A DNA stretch of 64,000 nt from Balaenoptera acutorostrata. Lineage: Eukaryota; Chordata; Mammalia; Artiodactyla; Balaenopteridae. The notes beneath the pieces were generated by a model. It was given only the letters and a program-made list of their open reading frames with translations. It searched no databases and was not told the origin of the DNA. Numbering within the stretch: the first letter of the stretch is position 1; each line of letters opens with the position of its first letter. This document shows, in pieces, positions 24,591-35,908 of the stretch. The DNA lies in contig NC_080080.1 of the NCBI RefSeq assembly GCF_949987535.1, forward strand, positions 64,447,006 to 64,511,005. The letters run 5' to 3'. The position numbers and the translations under genes were made by a program.

Positions 24591-25116
24591 CACCTCCATG
24601 ATCGCATCTGGACTCCACCACCAACCACATGTTGCCATTTTCATCCCCATTTTACAGATGATGAAACTAAGGTTCAGATAAATTTATTCTGTTTTTAATT
24701 TATTTATTTTATTTTTGGCTGCGTTGGGTCCTTGCTGCTGTGCTCAGGCTTTCTCCAGTTGCAGCGAGCAGGGGCCACTCCTCCCTGCGGTGAGCGGGCC
24801 TCTCATAGCAGTGGCTTCTCCCGTTGTGGAGCACAGGCTCTAGGCTCATGGGCTCAGCAGTTGTGGCTCGTGGGCTCTAGAGCGCAGGCTCAGCAGCTGT
24901 GGCGCACGGGCTCAGCTGCTCCACGGCATGTGGGATCTTCCCGGACCAGGGCTCGAACCCTCGTCCCCTGCATTGGCAGGTGGATTCCCAACCACTGCAC
25001 CACCACGGAAGCCCGGTTCAAACAAACTTAAATGACCAACTCCAGGTCACAGAACTAAGTAGCAGAGTTAGGATTCAAAGTCTAGCCCTTCTGATTCCAA
25101 GTCTAGTGCCTTTTCT
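24591..25116 (-). repeat. MIR, antisense, split by a SINE
   Basis: Antisense MIR core 'ccccattttacagatgatgaaactaaggttcag' (to 24686). It continues after the SINE as 'ctccaggtcacagaactaagtagcagagttaggattcaaa' (25031-25116). Confidence 0.8.
24687..25014 (-). mobile_element. CHR-type SINE inside MIR
   Basis: Antisense long form. Diverged 16-bp TSD GGTTCAGATAAATTTA (24671-24686) and GGTTCAAACAAACTTA (25015-25030); the three differences are transitions. Confidence 0.94.
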
Positions 25117-25424
25117 TTTTTTTTTTTTAATAAATTTATTTATTTTATTTATTTTTATTTTTGGCTGCATTGGGTCTTCGTTGTTGCGTGCGGGCTTTCT
25201 CTACTTGTGGCGAGCAGGGGCTACTCTTGGTTGCCGAGTGAGGGCTTCTCATTGCGGTGGCTTCTCTTGCTGCAAAGCACGGGCTCTAAGCGTGCGGGCT
25301 TCAGTAGTTGTGGCCCATGGGCTTAGTTGCTCCGCAGCATGTGGGATCTTCCCGGACCAGGGCTCAAACCTGTGTCCCCTGTGTTGGCAGGCAGGTTCTT
25401 AATCACTGTGCCACCAGGGAAGCC
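25117..25424 (-). mobile_element. Second CHR-type SINE at the end of the same MIR
   Basis: Antisense long form. TSD CTAGTGCCTTTTCT is exact at 25103-25116 and 25425-25438. Confidence 0.97.
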
Positions 25425-25471
25425 CTAGTGCCTTTTCTAATACGTGTTAAGTGGAGATAGGTGAAAAAGGG

Positions 25472-25505
25472 GCACACACGCACACACACGCACACACACA
25501 CACAA
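25472..25505. repeat. (CA)n microsatellite
   Basis: Alternating CA with two CG interruptions, about 34 nt. Confidence 0.9.
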
Positions 25506-25889
25506 AGGACGGGAAAGGTAGGCAGGAGGTAAAGTCACAGGATAAGAAAGAACTGTCTGGCAGGGACAAAATCACTAGGGTTGCTATCCCTCCTAAACAG
25601 CAGAGGAAGGGTAAATATGTGTTTGGGCAATGACGGCTTTATAAGTAGGTAAAGAAGGACAATATAAATTATGATAACACAATTATGGGATTTTTTGACA
25701 AGGGAAAGAATTTATCTGGAAAGCTTTGAAGAAACCATTGACTCTCCATTTTACAGATTAAAAATCTAGACCCAGGGAGACACCTGACCAGCCTCTGATC
25801 TTATATCATTAATGGGAAAGCCAGTCTGAAGGCCAGCCAGGACTTACTGTTATGGCTGTTTTGTTAAAATATTGAAATGCTCTTGTTTT
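25506..25889. other. No gene; possible MIR trace
   Basis: Unique-looking. A weak MIR-like core ('ctccattttacagattaaaaat') lies at about 25745-25770. Confidence 0.4.
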
Positions 25890-26030
25890 TAAACAGCTTT
25901 ATCGGGGTATAATTCACATACCATAAACGTCACCCATAATAATTACTCAATAATTTTCGGTAAATTTAAACAGTTGGTCAATCATCACCATAATTTTTAG
26001 AACATTTCTATCATTCCCAAAAGAAAACAC
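25890..26030 (-). mobile_element. Old L1 3' end, antisense
   Basis: 'agctttatcggggtataattcacataccataaa' followed by 'cagttggtcaatcatcaccata', the antisense terminus of an older L1. Confidence 0.75.
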
Positions 26031-26859
26031 TGAAATACTTTTACAGTGGTTAGTAAATAGCCACTGCCCTCAGACCCCCAAAAGAATCTCCTTCTGTGGC
26101 CTCGGCATCCCCCCCACAGCTACCCATGATCTGACTACAGATACCTGGCCCTTGGGGCAGGCAGCATCCAGACCCTTTCTCCAGCACTGAGCAGCTTCTG
26201 TTCTGCACAGTTGGTACCTGTGCCGCATCTGTTGTTAAGTAAGTTTAGTATCACCCCCGGGAAGAATCAAGGTAAGTGATCAACTCTTCTGGTTCCCAAT
26301 CCAGAGCTTCTCACACAGCACACTGCTTTTCAGAAGGACTGGAAAATAAACAAGTGAAAAAAAGAAAACAAGTGCTATGAAATTGTGTCTACGTAAAAGA
26401 TAGACAGGTTTTAACTGAATCACTAGAATTCAAGCATTCATAAATCACATGACATTATCAATATTGCAGGATTTGCCCATTGATCCCTTTGTGGGTCCTT
26501 TAAGAAATTAGACTATTTGGTTTCCCGTATTTCTTCTCCTTTTCTGCCAGAAAGTCCAGCTGCTTTTAGTCCCCTGTGTCACAGGCTCTGCCTTTTCCTT
26601 GGCAGGGAAGACCTCAGGCACATACACAGCTTGTGTATGTCCTGGTTTTTTTCTTCCAGGGAGATGGAGGTGGGGGTAGTTTGTGAGGTGAAGGAGAATC
26701 ACTTCCTTGAACCTGAGGGTCATTTCTAATGGCTATGGAAATTTAAAAATGAACATCATTATCAAATCTAACAAAGACAGTTATTATTCCTTAATATTAT
26801 CTGATACCTATTTTCTGCTTAAATTTCTCCAGTTGTCTCCAAAATATCTTTTTTTTTAA
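26031..26859. other. No recognisable feature
   Basis: Unique-looking sequence. The overlapping 70- and 71-codon frames on opposite strands at 26508-26729 have no family resemblance. Confidence 0.45.
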
Positions 26860-27009
26860 AGAGAGAACTTTTAAGACATTACATGAAATTTCTAAAAATC
26901 TTATATTTGTATGTGTATGGAAATATGTATGGAAATATGTTAATATAAATGTTTCAGACATTACATGAAATTTCTAAAAATCTTAAAAAAAAAAAAGAGA
27001 GAACTTTTA
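26860..27009. repeat. Local duplication cluster
   Basis: A 30-nt unit starting AGACATTACATGAAATTTCT occurs at 26874-26903 and 26956-26985. A 14-nt unit AGAGAGAACTTTTA occurs at 26860-26873 and 26996-27009, in exchanged order, with an A-run between. Confidence 0.9.
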
Positions 27010-27346
27010 TTAATTTTTTATTTTTTGGCTGTGTTGGGTCTTTGTTGCTGCTCACGGGCCTTCTCTACTTGCGGTGAGTGGGGGCTACTCTTCGTTGCGT
27101 TGCGTGGGGTTCTCATTGCGGTGGATTCTCTTGTTGCAGAGCATAGGCTCTAGGCTCGTGGGCTTCAGTAGTTATGCGTGCGGGCTCAGTAGTTGTGGCT
27201 CGTGGGCTCTAGGGTGCAGGCTCAGTAGTTGTGGTGCACGGGCTTAGTTGCTCCATGACACGTGAGATCTTCCTGGGCCAGGGCTCGAACCCGTGTCCCC
27301 TGCACTGGCAGGTGGATTCTTAACCACTGCACCACCAGGGAAGCCC
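27010..27346 (-). mobile_element. CHR-type SINE
   Basis: Antisense long form from 'ttttattttttggctgtgttggg' to 'accaccagggaagccc'. No convincing TSD; its left flank is the duplication cluster. Confidence 0.93.
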
Positions 27347-27728
27347 TCGTATAGAGTTTATGAGAGCTCCACTTCCTCTCCTACTTTTGGAATTGTCAGG
27401 CATTTTGTCTTTTGCCTATCTGATAGGAAGCTCCACTCCGTAAAGAAATGAGATGTGTAAAAAACAAGCAAAACAAAACAAAAACTGAAGAAATGAGATG
27501 TGAGCCTAGTCCTCAAACACTGTATAATCAATTGTTTTAGATATAAATATTTCATGCTTCCTGGAGTTAATTATATGCTCCCACCCCATCTGAAAGTCAC
27601 TGTTTTAGCTCCTGAGTACATCAGGATCTTCTATATATCAATGAAAGAATGAAGAAGATAGTGAGGTAATTATGTACTATTTACTATTTCCTGGAAAGAT
27701 ATGACTGGTACTGACTTTTCCCTCCTAT
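27347..27728. other. No recognisable feature
   Basis: Unique-looking sequence between two antisense SINEs. Confidence 0.5.
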
Positions 27729-27740
27729 GAAGATCCTCTT

Positions 27741-28045
27741 TTTTTTTTTTTTTTTTTAAACTTTGGGTTTATTTATTTATTTATGGCTGTGTTGGGTCTT
27801 CGTTTCTGTGCGAGGGCTTTCTCTAGTTGTGGCAAGTGGGGGCCACTCTTCATTGCGGTGCGTGGGCCTCTCATTATCGTGGCCTCTCTTGTTGCGGAGC
27901 ACAGGCTCCAGACGCGCAGGCTCAGTAGTTGTGGCTCAGGGGCCTAGTTGCTCCGCGGCATGTGGGATCTTCCCAGACCAGGGTTCGAACCCGTGTTCCC
28001 TGCATTGGCAGGCAGATCTCAACCACTGCGCCACCAGGGAAGCCC
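27741..28045 (-). mobile_element. CHR-type SINE with TSD
   Basis: Antisense long form. TSD GAAGATCCTCTT is exact at 27729-27740 and 28046-28057. Confidence 0.97.
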
Positions 28046-28057
28046 GAAGATCCTCTT

Positions 28058-29622
28058 CAACACATATAAAATCCAAGGGACCGGATGTTGATTTTACTGT
28101 GAGGAGTGTTAGGATTCCTGTAACCCTTTTCTTCCTTATTGGTATTTGTCATGGCAGGTTGTTGATTCTGATGAAGTCATAATGCTTTGTTTGTGGGGTC
28201 ATCTAAAGACACATACCTTAGGAAGAATTGGCTTTTAAACAAAGTGAACCTTAGATGGTAAAGCGATCAATTTTCTGAGATCATAGGGATAAAGATCTCC
28301 AGAAGAAAATGTATCTGGAAAAGCTTTCCTCTTTCATGATATGAGTTTTACTCAGTTGAAATGTAGGCAACACAACCGGTAACACACCTGAAATGTTTCT
28401 GTATCATCCTTGGTTGCCAAAAGCCTCCAAACATTCCTCAAGGACACAGTCATTTTGCACAACAAAGGGAAAACCAGCCCATTTCTGGCAATCGGGTGGA
28501 AGTCTAAGAGGGAAAAAAGTATACCAATATAAATTCCTCTCTAGCGATGAAGAATAGGGTGTTTAATATTATACCATAGAATAAGTAGGGTATTTTAAGG
28601 ATCTTTTTTCCTTTTCTGAACACATTTTACCTTAGAGAATTTCACAGAGAACATACTGATCTAAAGAGTGGGAAGGATGATATCTTACATTGCTCTTATA
28701 TTTAAATCTTATATAAATTTCTTAAAAGAACTCCAAGTTAATAAAATGACAGATTTTTAAGCTTTCATTCTGGTAAAGTAAAAGCCTTCTACTCAATGTA
28801 TCAGCCACCTGCATTAAAAAAAACACACAACAGAACAGGAAGTGCAAACATTTGGCTTCCAGTTTCCTTTTATAAACCAATAACATCTTCAGTTCTAGAA
28901 CAGCTTTTAAATATGTGGCTTCTGATAAATGTTGGCAGAACTGGTGCACTCCCAGAATAAGTTCTGTGTACTCAGCTCTCCCTACTCATATACATCCCTA
29001 GGTGGAACGACCACAAAACTGCCCACTACAAAACAGACTGAAGAGAAATCTGGATGTGACAGAAGGTATAAGTGTATATTATAACGTGACACTGATACAT
29101 TAAAAACAATTCCATGTCTAGGGTCAAATCTCTAACCAAATGTGAGTGCCGTAACAATATAACTATTACTGATACACGTGAAGTTTCAAACTGAGGGGCT
29201 AGGGTAATGGGGCAGAAATTGCACACAAACAAAAGAAAAACTTCCAAATGTTCTCTTCCCCTTCAGGCAAGTTTCAGTTCTACAAATCTACCCTTGCCTT
29301 TAAAATATCAAAGTGCTGTTCTGCCCTCAATTCTCATCCCGTTGTGCAAGGAAATCTGTGTCTCTCTTCCCCGAATTAGGAATATGAGAAGACTCCCAGG
29401 TCCGTAAAGACCAGAAAGCAGCCCTGCGGGAAGTTTTATCTTGCCCCAAAGCTGTGAAAGTGGGCATGGTAGTGTGGAAAAAGCATCCGAAAGGAAAAAA
29501 TCTGTAAACCATACACCTGTGGTTGGAAAAACAAAACAAAACAGAAAAAAAAAACCCCAAACCCACGGATCTGGACATCATCAGGATCTCGGGGTATAGA
29601 CAGAAAAAAAAGAACAATCGTG
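28058..29622. other. Repeat-free upstream flank of UBE2W
   Basis: About 1.5 kb without any recognised SINE, L1 or LTR, leading into the CpG island. No exon seen. The absence of insertions fits a promoter-proximal region kept free of them, but no element-level evidence is available. Confidence 0.5.
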
Positions 29623-29642
29623 GCTCGGGTTAAAACCCGAGC
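29623..29642. repeat. Perfect 9-bp inverted repeat at the CpG-island edge
   Basis: GCTCGGGTT-AA-AACCCGAGC, about 280 nt upstream of the UBE2W ATG. Could be a dimeric binding site or coincidence. Confidence 0.8.
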
Positions 29643-30480
29643 AGCGTTTCCTAAGCGATCGGGATAGCAAGTGGGGATCTTAGTGGAGACTGGGGAGCTG
29701 GATGTGACCGAACGTACGGACACCGCCATTCACCGCTGCCGGGTCCGCGCCTCCCCCGCCGGGCGCCTAGTGCGCCAGCCAATCCCCTCGCGTACTCCCC
29801 TTCCCATTGGAGGCCCCGCCCCCCGCGCCCGGGATGCTGGGCCCCCGCGGCGTGACGCAAGCACGGCAGCTCCGCCCCCTGCGTCTCTGGCCTCGCCGGT
29901 GTTGGGGGGGATGGTTCTATCATGGCGTCAATGCAGGTAAGAGGAGTTTGCAGCATCTGGGCGGGCTCCGGAGCCGCAGGGAGGATATGAGCGTTTCGTC
30001 CGGGGGGGTGTCTGGGACTCTGGGGCACCTGGGCCGGCTCCGGAGCGGTCTCGGTGGCCGGTCCTTCCCCAGCGTCCGGGCGTTGGGAGGGGTGAGAGGC
30101 GGCGAGAAGAAGGGGGTTTCTCGGTCGGTCGAAGCGGACACCAGCCGGCCGGGAAGTTGGGGGATAAAGAAGGCTAAGGGGAGGAAAGGGCGAAGTTTGA
30201 TGTTCGCTCAGCGGCAGTGGTCTCAGAATCATCTCCAGCTCACACGGACGGCTCCCGCTGGCCTGACCCCCGCCCCAGGGATGTCTTTTCCTCCGCGGTC
30301 CCCGGCTGAGCGGAAACAGCTGCTCTCGCCGTTGTCGCCGGGGCAGGGGCGGCCCTGAGAGGGGCTGAGTGTGGGGAGCTGAAAAGGCGTTCCCGGAGAA
30401 GGCGGCTGGCTGCAGAGCGTTTCGCGGCCTCTGTTCAGGCCTCCCACGCCCGGCCTCCCTGGCTGCTCGGCCCCTCGGCT
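29640..30480 (+). promoter_or_regulatory. UBE2W: CpG island and promoter of UBE2W
   Basis: The only strongly GC- and CpG-rich stretch of the window. Upstream of the ATG it holds a CCAAT box (29779-29783), an inverted CCAAT box ATTGG (29806-29810) directly followed by a GC box (GGCCCCGCCCC, from 29812), an ATF/CREB-like TGACGCAA (29853-29860) and a second CCGCCCC (29872-29878). No TATA box is visible, so a dispersed TSS is expected. The island continues some 540 nt into intron 1. Confidence 0.88.
29922..29936 (+). CDS. UBE2W: UBE2W first coding exon (partial gene)
   Basis: ATG GCG TCA ATG CAG, followed by the donor GTAAG, gives Met-Ala-Ser-Met-Gln, the N-terminus of ubiquitin-conjugating enzyme E2 W. 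UBE2W is an unusual E2 that attaches ubiquitin to the alpha-amino group of substrates with disordered N-termini, working with RING/U-box ligases such as CHIP. Only five residues lie here; the UBC fold and catalytic cysteine are on exons beyond the window. The start context is strong (A at -3, G at +4). The call rests on the exact short peptide, donor, CpG-island promoter and position downstream of ELOC in the same orientation, which together are convincing although five codons alone would not be. A search by eye for the next exon (KRLQKELLALQ) found nothing up to 64000. Confidence 0.88.
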
Positions 30481-31924
30481 CCCCTTTTGACTCTTAGTCC
30501 TTTGCCCCAGGGGTACCTTCCTCTCTCAGCCTTCGCACTCTCAACGAACATACGTCCAGCAGCCCGTTTTCTCACTCTCCCCGAAGCTGCCCTTAGCCCA
30601 TCAAAATCATTTGCCGCCTAATATGCAATCTCCCCGAGAGACAAGTCACCAGCTCCCCATACCTCCCGGGATAGACAGCTCTCCCTCAAATCTTTTTATT
30701 TCCTACGGTGCCCCACCCTTGCGGTCGCGGTTAGGCTACAGCCTTTTATCCCTCTTCCCCAGATCTTTAGTGGAACCTTAGTTTGGTAGGAGGTGTTTTG
30801 TTAACCCGTGTTGTATTTACCTGACTGGGCAATGCGTGGTTTTCTGGTTTTCCAACTTAATAGGCTCCTTTTTACCAAATCCACAAAGAGTTTGATTTTT
30901 TTTCAGGCAAAGATGGCATCCACAGTTGCAGTTTTGTAGAGATTAACTCTGCATTATCTATAGCTTGCATTTAATTTACAGATGAAGACTAGCTCTGTCA
31001 AAACATAGGAAGAGAAGGCAGAACTCCCGTTTGGAGTGTCATCTGGAGCGCTTTTTAGAGTTTTAACAACATCTTAAAGAAGGAGACCACGTTTTTCTTG
31101 GAAGGAGTTTATGCTTTTGTTTCTAGAAGAATAAGCACGTTTCCCTGTCCCCCTTCCATTTTTTCCTCTTTTTAGGAGAGAAAAGTGCTTTTCTTTCATC
31201 TCTTTTCTGCATCTTCTTCCTCTTCTGTGCACGTATTTGCTTCACATTTACTTCTGTGCTTTTGTGTTGTCTGTCCCCTTTCAGCCTCTCCATTCAAGAC
31301 TCTTTTTACCTTTGCTTCTCCCTCTGGACTTTCCTGCAGAATAGAAAAAGAAAATTGTATATAACATTCCTAGTTGAAGAGATGTCATGAAGTAGTACAG
31401 AGAAAAAAACAAGAACAATTTCAGGAAACGTTATACTTTACCCTAATCTCCCCAGAGACGTTAGAGAAGTTTCATCATTTGAGGCCAAAAAAGGAACTGT
31501 AGAACACTAGTTGAACAATAGATCGGCTATATGACCAATTTAAGATTATTTGTATTAAAAGATTAAAATCCACTATACTTGTGATTATATTTGGCAGGAG
31601 GATTGTAGGGATAACTAATTTGCTGATTAGATTTAGACTTTTAGTGTCTGGAGAAGACAGATTTCAGTTTTTAAGAGAAAAAAATTTGAGTCGGTACAAC
31701 ACAATGTTGACAGTCTTGAATTTTACATGGCGACTTAAGCAATGGAAACAATACTTGGCAGTGCAATACTGCGTTTTTCTGCATCCCAAGTACTACCTCT
31801 GACTGTCTTTTCACCTTTTATTCCTTTCTGTCTTCTGATTAGAGGAATGGAAAACTGATGTTTCCTATTTTAATTAAAACTAAATTCTTCCTTTTATTTG
31901 TATTTTAAAAATACCTGATACAGA
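29937..31924 (+). other. UBE2W: UBE2W intron 1, proximal part
   Basis: Begins with a consensus donor GTAAGAGG. The first 540 nt belong to the CpG island. The rest is unique, with C- and T-rich tracts. No repeats or exons recognised. Confidence 0.7.
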
Positions 31925-31941
31925 TTTTCTGGTAGTATCTT

Positions 31942-32693
31942 TTTTATTAAAAAAATTTTTTTATCGAAGCATAGTTGATTTACAATAGTTTATGTTTCAG
32001 ACGTACAATATAGTGATTCACAATTTTTAAAGATTATACTCCATTTATAGTTATTAGGAAATATTGGCTATATTCCCTGTGCTGTACAGTATATCCTTGT
32101 AGCTTATTTATTTTATACATAGTAGTTAGTACGTGTTAACCCTGTCTCCCTATCTTGCTCCTCTCCCTTTCCCTCTCCAGTGTTAACCACTAGTTCTTTA
32201 TATCTGAGTTTGTTTCTTTTTTGTTATATTCACTAGTTTTACTTTTTAGATTCCACATGTAAGTGATACTGTATAATATTTCTTTCTCTGACTGATTTTA
32301 TTTCACTGAGCATAATACTCTCCAAGTCCATCTATGTTGTTGCAAATGGCAAAATTTCATTTTTTTTACGGCTGAGTAATATTTCATTGTTTGTGTGTGT
32401 GTGTGCATGTGCGCACGCCAACATCTTATTTATGTGTTCATCTGTTGATGGATACTTAGATCGCTTCCATATCTTAACAATTGTAAATAGTGCTGCTATG
32501 AACATTGGAGTGCATGTATGTTCTACATTAGTGTTTTCATTTTTTTCTGATATATACCCAGGAGTGGAATTGCTGGATCAAATAGTAGTTCTAATTTCTG
32601 TTTTTTGAGAACCCTCAATACTATTTTTCATAGTGGCTGCACCAATGTACATTCCCACCAACAGAGTAAAAGGGTTCCCTTTTCTTCACATCC
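31942..32693 (-). mobile_element. 5'-truncated L1, antisense, with TSD
   Basis: A complete antisense L1 3' end (tail 'attaaaaaaattttt', 3' UTR, ORF2 end up to 'ttcccttttcttcacatcc'). The 17-bp TSD TTTTCTGGTAGTATCTT is exact at 31925-31941 and 32694-32710, so the boundaries are firm. Confidence 0.95.
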
Positions 32694-32869
32694 TTTTCTG
32701 GTAGTATCTTGAAAAACATTTTAATATAGATAAACTGAGCTTTTTGAAACACAACACTTTCTGTGTGGTTATTCTGTGTCTTTGAACAAAATTTTTCCTG
32801 ACCATCTTAATGGCAAAATTTAACTCCTCAAAACAAATTATACATAAAACTACAGCTAAATTATGAAAT

Positions 32870-33110
32870 TTGTTCATTCACTCATCAGTTATTTTTTTGA
32901 GGGCCCACTATGTGTCTGGTATTCATCTAGGTGGTGGGGATACAACAGTGAACAAAAGAAGGCAAGATTTCTGCCCTTGTGAATGTAATAGTCTGGTTAG
33001 GGGCAATGGATACAAACAAAATATTTAAGTTAATCACTATTATATTAGAAGGTGATAATGCTATGGAGAAAAATTGTGGAAGGAGGTTAGGAAATATTTT
33101 TTGGATTTTA
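32870..33110 (-). repeat. L2 3' end, antisense
   Basis: 'gttcattcactcatcag...ccactatgtgtctggtattcatctaggtggtggggatacaacagtgaac' is the reverse complement of the L2 3' terminus. Diverged. Confidence 0.65.
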
Positions 33111-33319
33111 GTTTGAGTGCTTAGGAAAAAATAAGCTATACATGAGTGCTGCTCTAACCATGTCCTTACCTAAAAAAGTTTTCAGTAGATTTCTTTATCT
33201 TAACCCACACCAGGATATTATTGCTGATGAAGAGGTTACTTAAGCTGTAAGAGGAACTGTATTTTAAAAACATGCATATTATACAAATGTAACAAGATTT
33301 GATTACTTACATTGATAGA

Positions 33320-33342
33320 AATAAATAAATAAATAAATAAAA
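33320..33342. repeat. (AAAT)n microsatellite
   Basis: About six AAAT units. Confidence 0.9.
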
Positions 33343-33409
33343 TTAGCCTTTAGGATCATCAGGATATCAAGTAAGGGTAGACTTTGAATTTCTTCTTTGG
33401 AGAGTATGT

Positions 33410-33526
33410 TGTTGTTTTGCCGTTTTTTTTTAATTGAAGTATAGTTGATTAACAGTGTGTTAATTTCAGGTGTACAGCACAGTGATTCAGTTATACATTT
33501 ATATGTATATCTGTTCTTTTTCAGAT
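33410..33526 (-). mobile_element. Very short L1 3' end, antisense, with TSD
   Basis: T-rich tail then 'attgaagtatagttgattaac' and 'caggtgtacagcacagtgattcag', about 115 nt in all. A TSD of about 18 bp (TTCTTT-GGAGAGTATGT) is at 33392-33409 and 33527-33544, with one mismatch. Confidence 0.85.
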
Positions 33527-33582
33527 TCTTTTCGGAGAGTATGTATTTTAAAGTTGATGTTGTAACTACTGCAGTATACTCT

Positions 33583-33765
33583 ATCAGTGCCTCTCAACCT
33601 TTTTTTAGGCTGTGGCACACACAGAAAATACTTTTTGAATTGCACACCAGGGTGGGTGAGATTGTTGGAGGCTACAAGCACCTGGCCAAGCAGCTCAGAG
33701 TGAAACACTGGGGATGAGGATCAGTATTCTAGTACACCTGTAATGCTGGGGAAGCTCTGCTCTGT
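33583..33765. mobile_element. Possible hAT-type MITE
   Basis: 'gtgcctctcaacctttttttaggctgtggcacac' resembles termini of mammalian hAT (Charlie/Tip100-like) nonautonomous elements. The second terminus is not clear. Low confidence. Confidence 0.35.
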
Positions 33766-35425
33766 AGTTTTGCTAGAGTTGTTCTTCAATATACAGTTCA
33801 AGATTGTGGTTTTCAGATTTATATGAGCCCTTTGAGATGTTCTTTCCCATTTTTTCTTTTTCTTTTTTCTTCCTACTGTTTCTTCCTAAAACAAAGTCAC
33901 AAATCACCAAGTAAGATATGATTACATTATGTTTTAAGAAACCATTCTTTGAGAATGGTGGGTTCATGGTGATACTTAAAATTGGCAGGAGTTAGAGTAA
34001 AGAAATAGATATACGTTTAATTTTTATGATTCTAGAATTCTTAAAATATTATGTGGAAAGTTGTCGATAACAAATTTTCAGATTTAGCATTTTCGGGACT
34101 TAGATAATTTGGTACAGACTTTCTATCCCCAAACTACAAAAGCGTTATTAAAGTGAATTTTTATGTGATTCAAAGCATTTCTTAAAAGTGTAGCAATATT
34201 AGGGTATTCTGTTTTCAGCTAAACCATAAAATAGTATTTTTTCTGTTATGTTTCTTTTTTCATTTTGTACCTAATCTTTTTTTTTCCCCTATTGGCTCAT
34301 TTCATATTATAAAATAATTAATATTGCCTCCCAGATATGTTTTCTGATTTTAGAATTTAGCTGTTTCATTCAGCCTTTATGTTGGAAGCTTTTAAGTATA
34401 CCTGGTATACTTTTCTAATTTAACCATCTAGATTTACTGATTTTAGGTAATGAACTACTTTTACCTTATGTCTTAAGATCTGAGAAAGTCAGTGTATAGT
34501 AGTTGATATTTGTCAATTCCAGAAATAGTGATATAATTGAAAGAAATGGTCAGTTGAATTACTTTTGCAGATTTTCTGCGTTTTCTTCCTCTCTCTTACT
34601 TAATTGGGTCTTAGACTATTGACTGTTGACTTGACTAGATGGAAGGAGATTGAGACTTAGTAACAGGAGATGGATTATGAATGTGTGCTTTTTCTTAGAT
34701 GAGTTAGAAATAATAAATTATTTTAGATTATTCACAACTCTGCATTGCTGTTTACTCAAATAATTGGCTGTAGTGATTGAGAGAGGTAGAGTATGGGCTC
34801 TTGCTGAAATTATTATTGTAGTCATGTTACCTTGACAATTAGATTTCATATGACTGTTTGTTGACATCATTTATGAAGGGTTACAGCATAATCAAAAGTT
34901 AGAAGACTGACTGTCATCATGGATCCTGAGGCTTACTGAGCACTGGATACTTGGGATGTATAGCTAGAATTACAGTATATGAGAAGGTTGGCTAGGTACC
35001 CTGGCTAGGAATGGGGCTGACAGGGAGCTGTTGGAGCAAGTGCTGAAGGAAAAGGGGAACAGCATAGAGTAGAATTGACGGTGTTCTGTGTGAATGAGAA
35101 GCATACGTAGATAGTAGACTACGTTGTGAACAAAAGCATAAAGTTGGGGTCATCATCTTAATTCTCAAAGCAGTCATTGTGGTATTTTTCTTTTGCTATT
35201 AATCAGTTACTACTTTACAAGATGCCTTTTATTTTTGTCCTAAAGTGTTGTTTTGGGTCTCTCATTTAACTTTTTAGGTCTCTTCCACTCCTCTGGGCCA
35301 TAGATTCCATTAGAATAGGAAAAAAAAATCCTTTCTCACTGTTCCTTAAATGTGCACATAGTGACTACAGTAAATGCTTGTCAGTCACTTGACATAGCAA
35401 ATTCTGCATTAATTTAGTTCTATTT
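33766..35425 (+). other. UBE2W: UBE2W intron 1, no recognisable feature
   Basis: AT-rich intronic DNA, with no young repeats and no exon seen. A faint L2-like 3' end lies near 35220-35400. Confidence 0.5.
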
Positions 35426-35435
35426 TAGAGAAATC

Positions 35436-35908
35436 CAAAAAATTTCACAATTTGTTTGGAAACACAAACGATCCTGTATAGCCAAAGCAATCTTGAGAAA
35501 GAAAAACGGAGCTGGAGGAATCAGGCTCCCTGACTTCAGACTATACTACAAAGCTACAGTAATCAAGACAGTGTGGTACTGGCACAGAAATAGAAATATA
35601 GATCAGTGGAACAGGATAGAAAGCCCAGAGATAAACCCATGCACATACGGTCACCTTATCTTTGATAAAGGAGGCAAGAATATACAGTGGAGAAAAGACA
35701 GCCTCTTCAATAAGTAGTGCTGGGAAAACTGGACAGCTACATGTACAAGAATGAAATTAGAACACTCCCTAACACTGTATACAAAAATAAACTCAAAATG
35801 GATTAAAGACCTAAATGTAAGGCCAGACACTATCAAACTCTTAGAGGAAAACATAGGCAGAACACTCTAAGACATAAATCACGGCAAGATCCTTTTTGAC
35901 CCACCTCC
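35436..35908 (+). mobile_element. L1 fragment lacking both ends, flanked by a short repeat
   Basis: ORF2 segment ([20 protein letters not shown], the [14 protein letters not shown] region) that stops at 'gacccacctcctagag', long before the L1 3' end, without an A-tail. TAGAGAAATC occurs at both borders (35426-35435, 35909-35918). Frames are 74 and 67 codons at most. Confidence 0.85.

Noticed and set aside
29651..30232. 193-codon open frame on the minus strand over the CpG island, and 183/89 codons on the plus strand
   Set aside because: GC-rich islands lack stop codons by composition. No domain, Kozak or splice support, and the frames overlap the UBE2W promoter and exon 1.
33320..33342. Regular repeat units as a possible CRISPR-like array
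   Set aside because: Simple (AAAT)n microsatellite in a mammalian genome, without spacers.
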